This document shows, piece by piece, positions 24,806-33,628 of a stretch of 64,000 nucleotides of DNA; position 1 is the stretch's first letter; the number at the start of each line of letters is the position of its first letter. The notes under the pieces were generated by a model. The model worked only from the letters and a program-made list of their open reading frames with translations. It made no database searches and was not told the origin of the DNA. The stretch covers positions 434,071-498,070 of the forward strand of contig NZ_LN908976.1 of the NCBI RefSeq assembly GCF_001486165.1. Reading direction: 5' to 3'. Made by a program: the position numbers and the translations under genes. The stretch is from Bittarella massiliensis (ex Durand et al. 2017) (lineage in GTDB: Bacteria; Bacillota; Clostridia; Oscillospirales; Ruminococcaceae).

Positions 24806-25724
24806 CCCTTCGTCCCCGCGGGGGGCGGGTCGTTTCAGCCATAGGGGAGAGAGGGCATCCCCATCTCCCCCTCGCAGAGGGCCACCCTGCTCAGAATAGC
24901 GGCGGCCGGAAAGCGGCTTCCCCCTCCCCTCTCGACAGGTGCGCCGGCCGGCCCAGCACCCAAAGGAGAGGGCTCCCATATTTAATGGAGTGCACCTGGC
25001 TGCACAGCACACAACCGAGACCGCTCCATATTTTCTGCCCCCCAATATCAAGAGGGACAACCTTCCCCACCCCACAGGCAAAAAAATAGAGGGGCTTTTT
25101 CCCGCCACCGCAGGGACCGCTCCCTTCCATCGGGCGGGCCGCCTCCTCCCAGCGGCCTGTCCCCCACCGCCACAGAGGCGACCCACCGGTGAAGCGGGAT
25201 CGCCCCAGATTGGGCGAATGCCGGACCCACTTCAACTGCTGCTGAGGATCTTCTCCCCTCCCGACCAGCCTTTTGCCCCTTCGCCGGGAGCAGGATGCTG
25301 TCTGTTCCTCTCCCGGCGCTCTCAATTGGCCCCCATTGGCCCCATCGGCAGGACGACAGCCGCTGGGCGGCGAGCGCCCCCCGAGGCCGAGAGAAACCTC
25401 CCCTCTCCCACAGACACTGCCGCCGCAGCGCCCTCCTCGCCAACCTCTCCTCCCACTGTCGGGAGCATCGACCCTCCGCTTTCCTCAGCGCCTTTGGCCG
25501 GACGAGCCCTTTATTATGCCCCAGACCAAGAGGGGAACTGACCCGCTGATTGAAAAAGGGGCAATTCCGCCAGAGTTCGGGGAGATCACCCCCCGCCGTC
25601 TTCTCGCCTCCAAAAACGCAAAACCAGCCGCCGATTGGGGCTCCCCCTCTTCTCTCCCCAATCGAGTGGCTTCCCCTCCATCTGAGCAGCCCCTTCTCCC
25701 CGCAGCCCCATCATCTCCAGGCGC
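24806..25724. other. Gene-free stretch of about 0.9 kb
   Basis: Open frames exist on both strands, but none has a ribosome site, a recognisable motif or a sensible composition. The plus strand is C/T-rich (frequent CCTCC and CCCC runs). No tRNA, repeat array or clear structured RNA was seen. It may be decayed coding DNA. Confidence 0.4.
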
Positions 25725-25775
25725 AAAAGACAGCGGCCCGTCGCCCGGGGTGTGGGGCGACAGGCCGCTGTCTTT
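25725..25775 (-). terminator. Terminator of the nucleoside-hydrolase operon
   Basis: AAAGACAGCGGCC (25726-25738) pairs with 25763-25775, with a second inner GTCGCCC/GGGCGAC stem. TTTT follows on the minus strand. Confidence 0.85.
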
Positions 25776-25783
25776 ATGGGAAC

Positions 25784-27004
25784 TTATTTTTCCGGGGGAA
25801 GGACGATGCCGGGCCACCCCCACTTGATCTGCGCCTCATAGGGCATAAATTCCAGGGCGATCCCCTCCGGCTGGGAGGCGAGAACTTCCAACTGCTGGCT
25901 GGAGGTGCCCTTGGCCGCCTCCCCCCGCAGCTCGTAGGTGATGGCGGGCTGCTGGTACTCCGCCCACTTGCCGGCGGGGCCCACATTGGCCTTGAGGGTG
26001 ACGATGGACGAGGTCTCGCCGTAGGTCTCCACCGTGGTGAAGACCGTCCCATTAGAGCGCTTGACGGCGCTCAGGCGGTACCGCTGACCGCCCACGGTGA
26101 AGGGGGTGTTCAGCTCGATGGTCTCCCCCTCCGCCGGGTTGGGGATGGACACCGCCTCGCCGGCGGTGGCGTAGACGGTCTCCGCCAGGTTGTCAAAGGT
26201 CATGTACCAGACCTTGGGGGTGCGGTAGAAGAGCTCGTAGAGGGAGGGGACCCGCTTGAGGGTGTAGAGGGACAGGCTCCTCTCCTCGCTCTGCTCCAGC
26301 ACGCTCTCCACCGTCTCCTGGGCCCGCCAGTTGGTGCCGGCCATCCCCAGGTCGGCCAGGGCGGGGTAAACCATCTGGGTCTCGCCGTCGGACAGGCACT
26401 CCACCAGCAGGTTGCGGCCATCCGCGCTGGCCGACTGCACCCGGATCTCCACCGAACGCCCCCCCTCTAACTGCACCGTCTGCACCGCCTCCGGCTGGTC
26501 GGAGAGGTCGATGACCGGCCGCTCCTTCTGCCTGCTGTCGTTCAGGGTGAGGTAGGCGCTCTCGGCCTCCCCGATCTGCCCCACCGGCACCGTGTAGTAG
26601 GCGAAGAACTGATCGGCCACCCAGTTGTAGTGGACGTCCACCTGCTCCGGGTCGCTTTCGACGCGCTGACCGCCCACCTCCAGTGCCACCTGGGGGATGT
26701 TTCTCTGCAGGTCGATGAGCAGGTAGCTGATCTCCTCGTCGCTCAAGTTGTAGGCCTGCCCCGGGCCCTTGGGGTTGGGGCAGCGAAACACCCGGGTCAA
26801 CAGGACATACCCCTCGCCGTTCTGCCGGCGAAAGACCGACTCAATGTGGGTCAGGCCGTTTCGCTCCGCCACCTCGGGGATGTCCTGGATCTTTTTGGCG
26901 GCCACCTTGCCGGTCAGCGCCAGCGCTGCGGCCGCACAGGCCACCGTGGCCACGCAGACCGCCAGCACCTGTTTTTTGCTTTTTCCCTTCTTGAGCAGGT
27001 TCAT
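25784..27004 (-). CDS. Membrane-anchored extracellular protein of unknown function, last gene of the nucleoside-hydrolase operon
   Basis: A 406-residue protein I do not recognise. A basic start (MNLLKKGKSKK) and one N-terminal helix (12-30) predict an anchor with the rest outside. The body looks beta-rich with many charged loops and no Cys cluster or enzymatic motif that I can name. The ATG at 27004 has only a weak ribosome site. It follows the last nucleoside-hydrolase paralogue by 44 bases and ends at a strong terminator, so it is co-transcribed with the four hydrolase-like genes and probably works with them at the cell surface. Confidence 0.75.
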   Translation of the reverse strand: MNLLKKGKSKKQVLAVCVATVACAAAALALTGKVAAKKIQDIPEVAERNGLTHIESVFRRQNGEGYVLLTRVFRCPNPKGPGQAYNLSDEEISYLLIDLQRNIPQVALEVGGQRVESDPEQVDVHYNWVADQFFAYYTVPVGQIGEAESAYLTLNDSRQKERPVIDLSDQPEAVQTVQLEGGRSVEIRVQSASADGRNLLVECLSDGETQMVYPALADLGMAGTNWRAQETVESVLEQSEERSLSLYTLKRVPSLYELFYRTPKVWYMTFDNLAETVYATAGEAVSIPNPAEGETIELNTPFTVGGQRYRLSAVKRSNGTVFTTVETYGETSSIVTLKANVGPAGKWAEYQQPAITYELRGEAAKGTSSQQLEVLASQPEGIALEFMPYEAQIKWGWPGIVLPPEK

Positions 27005-27048
27005 ACAAACACCCCGTCTTTATCTTCTCTTCTGTCTGCCGTTCACCG

Positions 27049-28182
27049 TCACAGCGCCGCTGCACTGCCCAAAAGGTTGCGGCACTGGTGGAGCAGCACC
27101 ACCGGCGCCGGGGCGGTCTTTCCCTGCCAGTCCCACATGGCGCAGGCCACAGCCACCCGGTGGGGGCTCCCCCCCTCGGCCGCGGATATGACCGTCACCC
27201 GCCCCCGCCCGTCTAGGGGCTCCCCGTCGAGCCCTGTCACCGGCCCCTCGCAATAGCCCAGGTCGGCCGGTTTGAGGACCAGGGTCGTCTCATCGATCAG
27301 CAGGGAGACCGCCGCAATACCGTCCAGCGGGAGGGTGCCGGCGGCAAAGTTGCGCTTCCCCTTTTCATCCCAATAGCTCCAGAGGGCGTCAAACAGCCTG
27401 GGCTGGCTGGCAAAGAGGGTCCACAGGTCCTTCTGGGTGCCGTGATCGCCTAAAGAGATCGACGCGTCTATCATCACCAAGGGGATGCCGCTGGCCAACA
27501 CCTTCTGCAGGGCCGCCGGGTCGGCCGGGCCGTTGGCGTCGCTCCCCACCCCGGCCACCGCCCCATTTTCGGTCAGGGAGACGCTCCCCGCCGAAAAGAC
27601 GACCCGCTGGATGTACTGCGGCAGGTCGGGGTGTTCCTCCAGCGCCCGGGCCAGGTTGGTCAGGGGGCCCAGGCAGAGGATCTGCAGCGCGCCCCCCTCC
27701 TGGACAGCGGTCTCGTACATCAACTCCCAGGCGGGGCGAGGGTCAAAGTCTTCTTCCCCCCCAAAGGGGAGGACCAGGTTTCCGGCGCCGGTGGGGCCGG
27801 TGTCCTCCCCCCAGACGACGGCCTCTCCCGCCGAATTGCGGGTGGAACCCAGGGCCACCGGGCAGTGAAGGGCAAAGTAGGTCGCTGCCGTCAGCCCGCT
27901 GCGGCCGGTCTGGGCAAGGGTCCCCGCGCCGCTGCAGAGGGTGATCCCCCGCACGTCCAGCAGCGCCGTCCCGGCGGCCAGGCCGATGGCCAGAACGTCG
28001 TCTCCCCCCGGGTCGCAGTCGATGAGGATCGGGGTGCGCTCGGTCAGGGTGGTGGGGATGTTTCTCTGGGGCGAAAAGGCCATCACCCCCACCCAGAGGG
28101 CGAGGACCCCGCAGAAAACCCGCCCCGCCCGCGCCCGCCCCGCCTGTGCCAGGCGGCGTCCTCTCTCCCAAAACATCTGCAT
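27049..28182 (-). CDS. Membrane-anchored nucleoside hydrolase-like protein, paralogue 1
   Basis: A 377-residue protein of the inosine/uridine-preferring nucleoside hydrolase fold, which splits nucleosides into base and ribose. A basic N-terminus plus one helix (about 22-38) predicts display outside the membrane, unusual for a family that is mostly cytoplasmic. The Ca-binding motif is intact (DCDPGGDD), GPLTNLA is present, and a DANGPADPAAL segment matches the family's N...DPxAA region. The ATG at 28182 has AGAGGAA upstream. It is fourth in the operon and 22 bases after paralogue 2. Together with paralogue 2 it is one of the two most likely to be active. Confidence 0.87.
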   Translation of the reverse strand: MQMFWERGRRLAQAGRARAGRVFCGVLALWVGVMAFSPQRNIPTTLTERTPILIDCDPGGDDVLAIGLAAGTALLDVRGITLCSGAGTLAQTGRSGLTAATYFALHCPVALGSTRNSAGEAVVWGEDTGPTGAGNLVLPFGGEEDFDPRPAWELMYETAVQEGGALQILCLGPLTNLARALEEHPDLPQYIQRVVFSAGSVSLTENGAVAGVGSDANGPADPAALQKVLASGIPLVMIDASISLGDHGTQKDLWTLFASQPRLFDALWSYWDEKGKRNFAAGTLPLDGIAAVSLLIDETTLVLKPADLGYCEGPVTGLDGEPLDGRGRVTVISAAEGGSPHRVAVACAMWDWQGKTAPAPVVLLHQCRNLLGSAAAL

Positions 28183-28204
28183 CTCTCTCTTCCTCTCTGG
28201 CAGG

Positions 28205-29494
28205 TCAGCTCTTTTTTCCAAGTTGGTTCCGGCAGTCAAAAATGGGACCCAATACCGCACATTCTCCAGCGCCCGATGTCCCCACCCGCTGCTCCACCGC
28301 CAGGTGACAGTTGGCCTCTTCCTCCCCCGTGAGCCGCACCAGGGTCCGCCCTTCCAGATCGGCGGGGGTCAGGTAGTCCGCCTCCTCCCAGAAAAACATC
28401 CCGCTGGGGAGGTTTGGCTCGACCGGCTCCCTGGTCTCCCGCTCCTTGGTGGGGTCCATCATCCGCATCTGCCCCGCGGGGTCGTAGACGACCACGCTCC
28501 TCTCCGGCACCGCCCGCTCCAGCAGCCCTTCCGCCGGGCACAGCTGGGCCGGTGCAAAGCGGTAGGCGCCCTCGTCGAGCACCGCGTAGAGGGCGGCGAG
28601 ACCGTACAGCGGTACCCCGCCATCCTCCCCCCCGCTTTTGTAGATGTTCATGGGGTAGGTCCAGATGGCCCCGTAGAGCTGCGGTTCGCTGGCAAAGGTG
28701 GTCCAGCTGTCTTTGCACACCGAAAGAGCCCCCGCCGTGTACCTGTCGTTGCCCACAATGTAGAGGGGGAGGCCGCTCGCCAGCACCGCCTCCAGGGCGC
28801 CGGGGTCCGCCTGGCCGTTGGGATCGGGGGTGGTCAAGATCAGGCTGCTCCCCGCGCCGCCCGCCGTGTACTCCCCGGCGGCGTTCACCGCCCAGAGATC
28901 GACGCTGCCGGCCGAGACCACCACCCGCTTCAAATAGCCGGGCAGGTCGGGGTGTTCCTCCAGCGCCCGGGCCAGGTTGGTCAAAGGCCCGGTGCAGACC
29001 AGCTGCAACTGCCCCCCCTCCTCCACCGCCAGGTCGTAGAGCAGGTCCCAGGCGGGGCGGGGGTCAAAGGAGCGGCCGCCCTCCCAGGGGAGGGTCAGGT
29101 TGTTGGCGCCGTTGGCCCCCGCGTCCTGCGCCCAGGTGAAGGGGACCCCCCGCACCGTCTGCGCGGCCCCCAGGGCCACCGGGCAGTGAAGGCCAAAGTG
29201 GGCTGCCGCCGTGAGGGCGTTGCGCCCGGTCTGGGCCAGGGTGCCCGTCCCCCCCACCACCGTGATCCCCCGCACGTCCAGAAGGTCGGCCCCGGCGGCA
29301 TAGCCCAACATCAACACGTCGTCGCTGCCCGGGTCGCAGTCGATGACCACCGGGGTGCGCTCGGTCAGCCCGGTGGGGATGCCCCACTGGGGAGAGAAGA
29401 GGAGGAGCGCCGCATAGAGCACCGCCAGCCCCTCGATCAGATGCCGGCGCAGGGCCCTTCGCGGCCCCCGCCGAACGGTTTGCCCGCCTGCCAT
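28205..29494 (-). CDS. Membrane-anchored nucleoside hydrolase-like protein, paralogue 2
   Basis: A 429-residue paralogue. One N-terminal helix (about 18-34) follows an Arg-rich start. The motif DCDPGSDD is intact, GPLTNLARALEEHPDLP is nearly identical to paralogue 1, and PDPNGQADPGAL matches the second active-site region. A C-terminal extension of roughly 60 residues has no counterpart in the other copies and ends CRNQLGKKS. The ATG at 29494 has AAAGGGGGAAG upstream. It lies 24 bases after paralogue 3. Similarity to its neighbours over the whole hydrolase domain shows tandem duplication. Confidence 0.87.
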   Translation of the reverse strand: MAGGQTVRRGPRRALRRHLIEGLAVLYAALLLFSPQWGIPTGLTERTPVVIDCDPGSDDVLMLGYAAGADLLDVRGITVVGGTGTLAQTGRNALTAAAHFGLHCPVALGAAQTVRGVPFTWAQDAGANGANNLTLPWEGGRSFDPRPAWDLLYDLAVEEGGQLQLVCTGPLTNLARALEEHPDLPGYLKRVVVSAGSVDLWAVNAAGEYTAGGAGSSLILTTPDPNGQADPGALEAVLASGLPLYIVGNDRYTAGALSVCKDSWTTFASEPQLYGAIWTYPMNIYKSGGEDGGVPLYGLAALYAVLDEGAYRFAPAQLCPAEGLLERAVPERSVVVYDPAGQMRMMDPTKERETREPVEPNLPSGMFFWEEADYLTPADLEGRTLVRLTGEEEANCHLAVEQRVGTSGAGECAVLGPIFDCRNQLGKKS

Positions 29495-29518
29495 CTCGCT
29501 TCCCCCTTTGCGCCCGGT

Positions 29519-30661
29519 CTACCAGTATCGGAAAGTCTGCTCCAAAGTCCCGTACAGCTGGGGAACGGGGATCAACTCACCGGCGCCGGATGCCGAGACC
29601 CGCCGGTACTTCTCGTCGGTCACCGCCGTCAGGGCCGCCGCCACCCGGCACTCCCCCTCTCCCTCGGCGGGGGCGTATGCCAGCGCCCCCTGCCGCCACT
29701 GCAGATCGGCCGGGAGAAAGGAGAAGGCGCTCTCGTCGGTGAGGGCGGCCAGCACCGCCACCCCGCCCAGCTCCAGCGAGACCCGGTCGCTGGTGCTCCC
29801 CTGCTCCTTGAGGAAGGAGAGCATCTGCCCGTAGACGGGCTTTGTCTCCCGCAGGTCTTGAAAGAGGGGGCTGATGGTGTCCCTATCTCTCTGCCGAACC
29901 GCCGCCATCTCCGCCTGCACCGGGGCCGGCACCACCGTCAGGGGGATGCCGCTCTCCACCACCTCCCGCAGGGCGGCGGGATCGGCCTGCAGGGTGTAAT
30001 CACCCTCGGCCACGGCCGCCCAGTAGGCGCTCTCCCCCTCTTCGTCCAGCCCCTCCTCGGGGAGGGGGAGGCCCGCCCCCAGGGTCACCCCGGCGATCCT
30101 CCCCGCCAAGTCGGGGTGTTCACGCAGGGCGACGGCCAGGTTGGTGAGGGGCCCCAGACAGACCACCTGCAGTCGCCCGCCCTCCTCCACCGCCAGGTCG
30201 TAGAGGAGGTCGCTGGCGGTGTGGGCGTCAAAGCTGCGGCCGCTGGGGGGCAGGGCGGCCCCGCAGAGACCGGTCTTCCCCCACCGGCTCTCCTGCGTCA
30301 ACAGGCGGCCGTCCAGCGAGGCCCCGGCCCCCAGGGCCACCGGCCAGTCCCGCTCCATCCAGTCCGCCGCCGACAGCAGGTTGCGGGCCGCCTGGGGCAG
30401 GGGGACCACCCCGAAACTGGCGGTGATCCCCCGCACGTCCAGGCAGCCGATCTGCCGGGCCATCAGCAGGGCCGTCAGGTCGTCGAGCCCCCCGTCGCTG
30501 TCGATGAGCACCGGGGTGCGCTCGGTCAATGTGGCGCCGATGGCCTTCCCCGGCAGCAGCCGCCCGCCGCCGACCACCATCAGCGCAGCCAGGGCGATCG
30601 CCGCTGCCGCCGTTCCGATCTTCCGCCCGCGCCGGCGGCCCGCTGTGCCGATCAGTGCCAT
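29519..30661 (-). CDS. Membrane-anchored nucleoside hydrolase-like protein, paralogue 3
   Basis: A 380-residue paralogue with a basic start, an N-terminal helix (about 15-32) and a hydrolase-like domain. The metal motif is altered: DSDGGLDD instead of DxDPGxDD. GPLTNLA is kept, but the second active-site segment reads LQADPAALREVV with no Asn upstream of the DP. Activity is therefore uncertain; ligand binding without hydrolysis is possible. The ATG at 30661 has GGGAGGG upstream. It lies 24 bases after paralogue 4. Paralogues 3 and 4 share the DSDGGLDDLTALL segment and a W-terminated C-terminus, so they form one subgroup. Confidence 0.85.
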   Translation of the reverse strand: MALIGTAGRRRGRKIGTAAAAIALAALMVVGGGRLLPGKAIGATLTERTPVLIDSDGGLDDLTALLMARQIGCLDVRGITASFGVVPLPQAARNLLSAADWMERDWPVALGAGASLDGRLLTQESRWGKTGLCGAALPPSGRSFDAHTASDLLYDLAVEEGGRLQVVCLGPLTNLAVALREHPDLAGRIAGVTLGAGLPLPEEGLDEEGESAYWAAVAEGDYTLQADPAALREVVESGIPLTVVPAPVQAEMAAVRQRDRDTISPLFQDLRETKPVYGQMLSFLKEQGSTSDRVSLELGGVAVLAALTDESAFSFLPADLQWRQGALAYAPAEGEGECRVAAALTAVTDEKYRRVSASGAGELIPVPQLYGTLEQTFRYW

Positions 30662-30685
30662 CTCAAAACCCTCCCGTCGGGGAAA

Positions 30686-31948
30686 TCACCAGTGCCGAAA
30701 GGCCTTCTCCATCACCAAAAAGAGCTTGGGGATGGGGATGCGCTCGGTCGCCACCGCCGTGGTCCCAGTTCTGGGCCCGGTGTCCTTGGCCCACTTGTAG
30801 TCCTCGTCCGTCACCATTTCCAGTTCGCTCGCCACCCGGCAGCGGACCCCCTCGCCGCCCGGCTCCACCACCGGCCCGTACCGCGCCCAGGCGATGCCCC
30901 CCTCTTCCACCGTGAAGGCGCTCTCGTCCACCAGGGCGGCCAGCACCGCCACCGCCGAAAAGTCCATTGCAATGCTCGGGCTGCCCTTGCGGTACTCCTC
31001 ATTCAAGTATTCCTTGGCCCCTGCGTAGAGAGGGGCGGCTTTGCCGGTGTCCTCCAGCAGGGGGGTCAGGGTGTCCCAGCGGTCTTTTTTGCCCGCCTCC
31101 ATCCCCTCCAGGGCCGAGACCGGCACCACCGTCAGGGGGACACCGCTCTCCACCACCGCCTGCAGGGCGGCTCCGTCGGCCTCCCACAGCAAGTCGGGGT
31201 GGGCCCCCACCTCCTCCTGCTCGTGCTTTAACTGGGCCTCTTCCCAGCGCTTGCGCCAGGCCTCCTCGCTCTCGCCCTTGAGCCGCTCCACCTCCACCTC
31301 GGAGATGGGGAGGCGGGTGCTCCCCAGGGTGACCCCCGCCAACAGGCCGGGCAGGTCGGGGTGCTCCTCGATCGCCCGGGCCAGGTTGGTCGCCGGCCCC
31401 AGGCAGATCACCTGCAACTGCCCCCCTTCCTCCACTGCCAGGTCGTAGAGGAAGTCGCTGGCGGTACGGGGGTCGGTCTGTCGGGTGGCCGGCGGCAGCA
31501 CCGTGCCGTAGAGCCCATTTTCCCCCAGGGTGCGGATCCCGGCGGGCAGGGAACCGTCGAGGGCGCTCTTGGCCCCCAGGGCCACCGGCCAGTCCTCCCC
31601 CATCCACTCGGCCGCCGCCAACAGGTTGCGCCCGGCCTGGGGCAGGGAGACCGCGCCGTAGGAGGCGGTGAGGCCCCGCACCTCGAGACGGTCCACCTGC
31701 CGGGCCAGCAACAGGGCCGTCAGGTCGTCGAGCCCCCCGTCGCTGTCGATGACCACCGGCACCCGCTCGGTGAGGGTGGTGCCGATGGGCGCGCCGGGGA
31801 TGGCGCGGGCCACCCCCCACAAAAGCCCCAGGCCCACCAGAGCGGCCACCGCCGCCAACAGGCCCCGCCGCACCGCCTTTTTGCGCCAGAGCGCTCTGGT
31901 TCTCTCCCGCACAGCCGTCGCCCTCCTCTGCCGCCTGACGGCGGCCAT
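30686..31948 (-). CDS. Membrane-anchored nucleoside hydrolase-like protein, paralogue 4 (first gene of operon)
   Basis: A 420-residue paralogue and the first gene of the operon. An Arg-rich N-terminus and one helix (about 29-47) predict an extracellular domain. The metal motif is DSDGGLDD, GPATNLARAIEEHPDLP replaces GPLTNLA, and the second site is degraded (WEADGAAL). A charged insertion of about 40 residues (Glu/Lys/Arg-rich, around residue 210-250) looks helical. The ATG at 31948 has a weak AGGAAAA site and follows a good promoter. It is the most diverged of the four at known catalytic positions. Confidence 0.84.
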   Translation of the reverse strand: MAAVRRQRRATAVRERTRALWRKKAVRRGLLAAVAALVGLGLLWGVARAIPGAPIGTTLTERVPVVIDSDGGLDDLTALLLARQVDRLEVRGLTASYGAVSLPQAGRNLLAAAEWMGEDWPVALGAKSALDGSLPAGIRTLGENGLYGTVLPPATRQTDPRTASDFLYDLAVEEGGQLQVICLGPATNLARAIEEHPDLPGLLAGVTLGSTRLPISEVEVERLKGESEEAWRKRWEEAQLKHEQEEVGAHPDLLWEADGAALQAVVESGVPLTVVPVSALEGMEAGKKDRWDTLTPLLEDTGKAAPLYAGAKEYLNEEYRKGSPSIAMDFSAVAVLAALVDESAFTVEEGGIAWARYGPVVEPGGEGVRCRVASELEMVTDEDYKWAKDTGPRTGTTAVATERIPIPKLFLVMEKAFRHW

Positions 31949-31968
31949 CTCGCATTTTTCCTAAAATC

Positions 31969-31997
31969 ATTTTAACATGATTGCTTTTCAGTAGCAA
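31969..31997 (-). promoter_or_regulatory. Promoter of the nucleoside-hydrolase operon
   Basis: TTGCTA (31997-31992), a 17-bp spacer and TAAAAT (31974-31969). The 312-base intergenic region to argH is AT-rich and holds two divergent promoters. Confidence 0.6.
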
Positions 31998-32170
31998 TTT
32001 TCTAGCAAACTTGTAACCAATTGTAATCCTTTTTTAAACTTTGCTGTCTTTTGAAAAACCCCCGCTTTTTCTTTTTGTTGAATAGTTATAAACTTTCCTG
32101 TTTTTGAATATTTTTAGGGTTTTATACTGTATATACAGAGTAAAAACGATATTTTATACGCAATTTCCCC

Positions 32171-32199
32171 TTGCATCCTCCCGCACAAAGAGGTATAAT
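32171..32199 (+). promoter_or_regulatory. Promoter of the argH operon
   Basis: TTGCAT (32171-32176), a 17-bp spacer and a consensus TATAAT (32194-32199), 61 bases before the argH ATG. Confidence 0.75.
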
Positions 32200-32210
32200 C
32201 ATGCATATCG

Positions 32211-32228
32211 AATGAATAACTTGCAAAT
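32211..32228. promoter_or_regulatory. Possible ArgR/AhrC operator (ARG box)
   Basis: AATGAATAACTTGCAAAT overlaps the predicted transcript start. It matches about 12 of 18 positions of the E. coli-type ARG box and keeps the TGAATAA half. It suggests arginine control, but the second half is weak. Confidence 0.35.
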
Positions 32229-32260
32229 ATCTGCAGCAGAAAGGCAGGCGGGCCAGACAG

Positions 32261-33595
32261 ATGGCAGCTAACGGCATTCACAAGCTCTGGGGGGGCCGGT
32301 TCCGCGCGGGCGAAGAGGACCTGATGGAGCAGTTCAACAACAATTTCAAAGACACCCACTGGCTCTGCGACCCCGACATCGAGGGCAGCCTGGCCCACGT
32401 GGCCATGCAGGTCGAGTGCGGCCTCCTCACCGAGGGGGAGGGCGCCCAGCTCACCGAGGGGCTGCTGGGGATACAGGCCGACGTGCACAGCGGCGCCCTG
32501 CCCCTGGACGACCGCTACGAGGACGTGCACACCTTTGTCGAGGCCAACCTGATCGACCGGCTGGGGGAGGTGGGGAAAAAACTCCACACCGCCCGCAGCC
32601 GCAACGACCAGGTCAACACCGACATGAAGCTCTACGTCAAGAGGGAGACCGCCCACGTCGTCGAGCTGGTGGAGGCGTTTTTGCAGACGCTGCGGAAAAA
32701 GGCGGACGAAAACCCCTACATCATGCCCGGCTACACCCACCTGCAGCGGGCCCAGGTGGTGACCTTTAAGTACCACCTCATGGCCTATCACGGGATGTTG
32801 CAGCGGGACCGGCACCGGCTGCAAAGCGCCCTGGAAAACATGGACCTCTCCCCCCTGGGGTGCGGCGCCCTGGCCGGGACCACCCACCCCATCGACCGGG
32901 CCTTCACCGCCGAGAAGCTGGGCTTTGCCGGGGTCTACGACAACTTTATGGACGGGGTCAGCGACCGCGACTACCAGCTGGAGGTCCTGGCCGCCTTCTC
33001 CATCTTGATGATGCACCTCTCCCGGCTGGCCGAGGAGATGATCCTCTGGGGCACCCAGGAATTTGGCTTTGTCACCCTGGACGACCGCTACACCACCGGC
33101 TCCAGCATCATGCCGCAGAAGAAAAACTCCGACGGGGCCGAGCTGATCCGGGGCAAGACCGGGCGGGTCTACGGCGACCTGCTGGCCCTCCTCACGGTGA
33201 TGAAGGGGCTGCCCCTGGCCTACAACAAGGACATGCAGGAGGACAAGGATCTCTTTCACGACGGGCTGGAGACCGTCCTCCTCTCCCTGACCATGATGGA
33301 GCGGATGGTGGCCACCCTCACCGTCCACCCCGAAAAGATGCGCCGGGCGGTCTCCAAGGGCTTTCTCAACGCCACCGAGGTGGCGGACTACCTGGTGGCC
33401 AAGGGGGTCCCCTTCCGGGATGCCCACGGCATCGTCGGGCAGATCGTCCTCTACTGCGAGGACCGGCAGACGAGCATCGAGGAGCTGACCCTTTCAGAAC
33501 TCAAGCAGTTCTGCCCCGCCATCGGGGAGGACATCTACCCCTATATCGACTACGAGAACATCCTGCACAAGGGCATCAAAAAGGAGATGCTCTAA
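32261..33595 (+). CDS. argH: Argininosuccinate lyase (or related fumarase-superfamily C-N lyase)
   Basis: A 444-residue member of the fumarase/aspartase superfamily with argininosuccinate-lyase features: KLWGGRF near the N-terminus, TARSRNDQV, PGYTHLQRAQ with the catalytic His, and the mobile signature loop GSSIMPQKKN. ArgH makes arginine and fumarate, the last step of arginine synthesis. No argG is near. Instead the gene heads an operon with a hydantoin-type racemase, an amino-acid importer and two NodB-type deacetylases, so an activity on another N-substituted aspartate is possible. The ATG at 32261 has AAAGGCAGG upstream. Length is slightly short of the usual 455-460. Confidence 0.93.
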   Translation: MAANGIHKLWGGRFRAGEEDLMEQFNNNFKDTHWLCDPDIEGSLAHVAMQVECGLLTEGEGAQLTEGLLGIQADVHSGALPLDDRYEDVHTFVEANLIDRLGEVGKKLHTARSRNDQVNTDMKLYVKRETAHVVELVEAFLQTLRKKADENPYIMPGYTHLQRAQVVTFKYHLMAYHGMLQRDRHRLQSALENMDLSPLGCGALAGTTHPIDRAFTAEKLGFAGVYDNFMDGVSDRDYQLEVLAAFSILMMHLSRLAEEMILWGTQEFGFVTLDDRYTTGSSIMPQKKNSDGAELIRGKTGRVYGDLLALLTVMKGLPLAYNKDMQEDKDLFHDGLETVLLSLTMMERMVATLTVHPEKMRRAVSKGFLNATEVADYLVAKGVPFRDAHGIVGQIVLYCEDRQTSIEELTLSELKQFCPAIGEDIYPYIDYENILHKGIKKEML

Positions 33596-33628
33596 AACCG
33601 CCGCCCTGGCGGAAAGGAGGAAGCGCAG

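Noticed and set aside
27941-31231. 1096-codon open frame on the plus strand
   Set aside because: It is antisense to the four nucleoside-hydrolase genes and open only because of high-GC codon bias. Its product is low-complexity Gly/Pro/Arg/His, with no motif.
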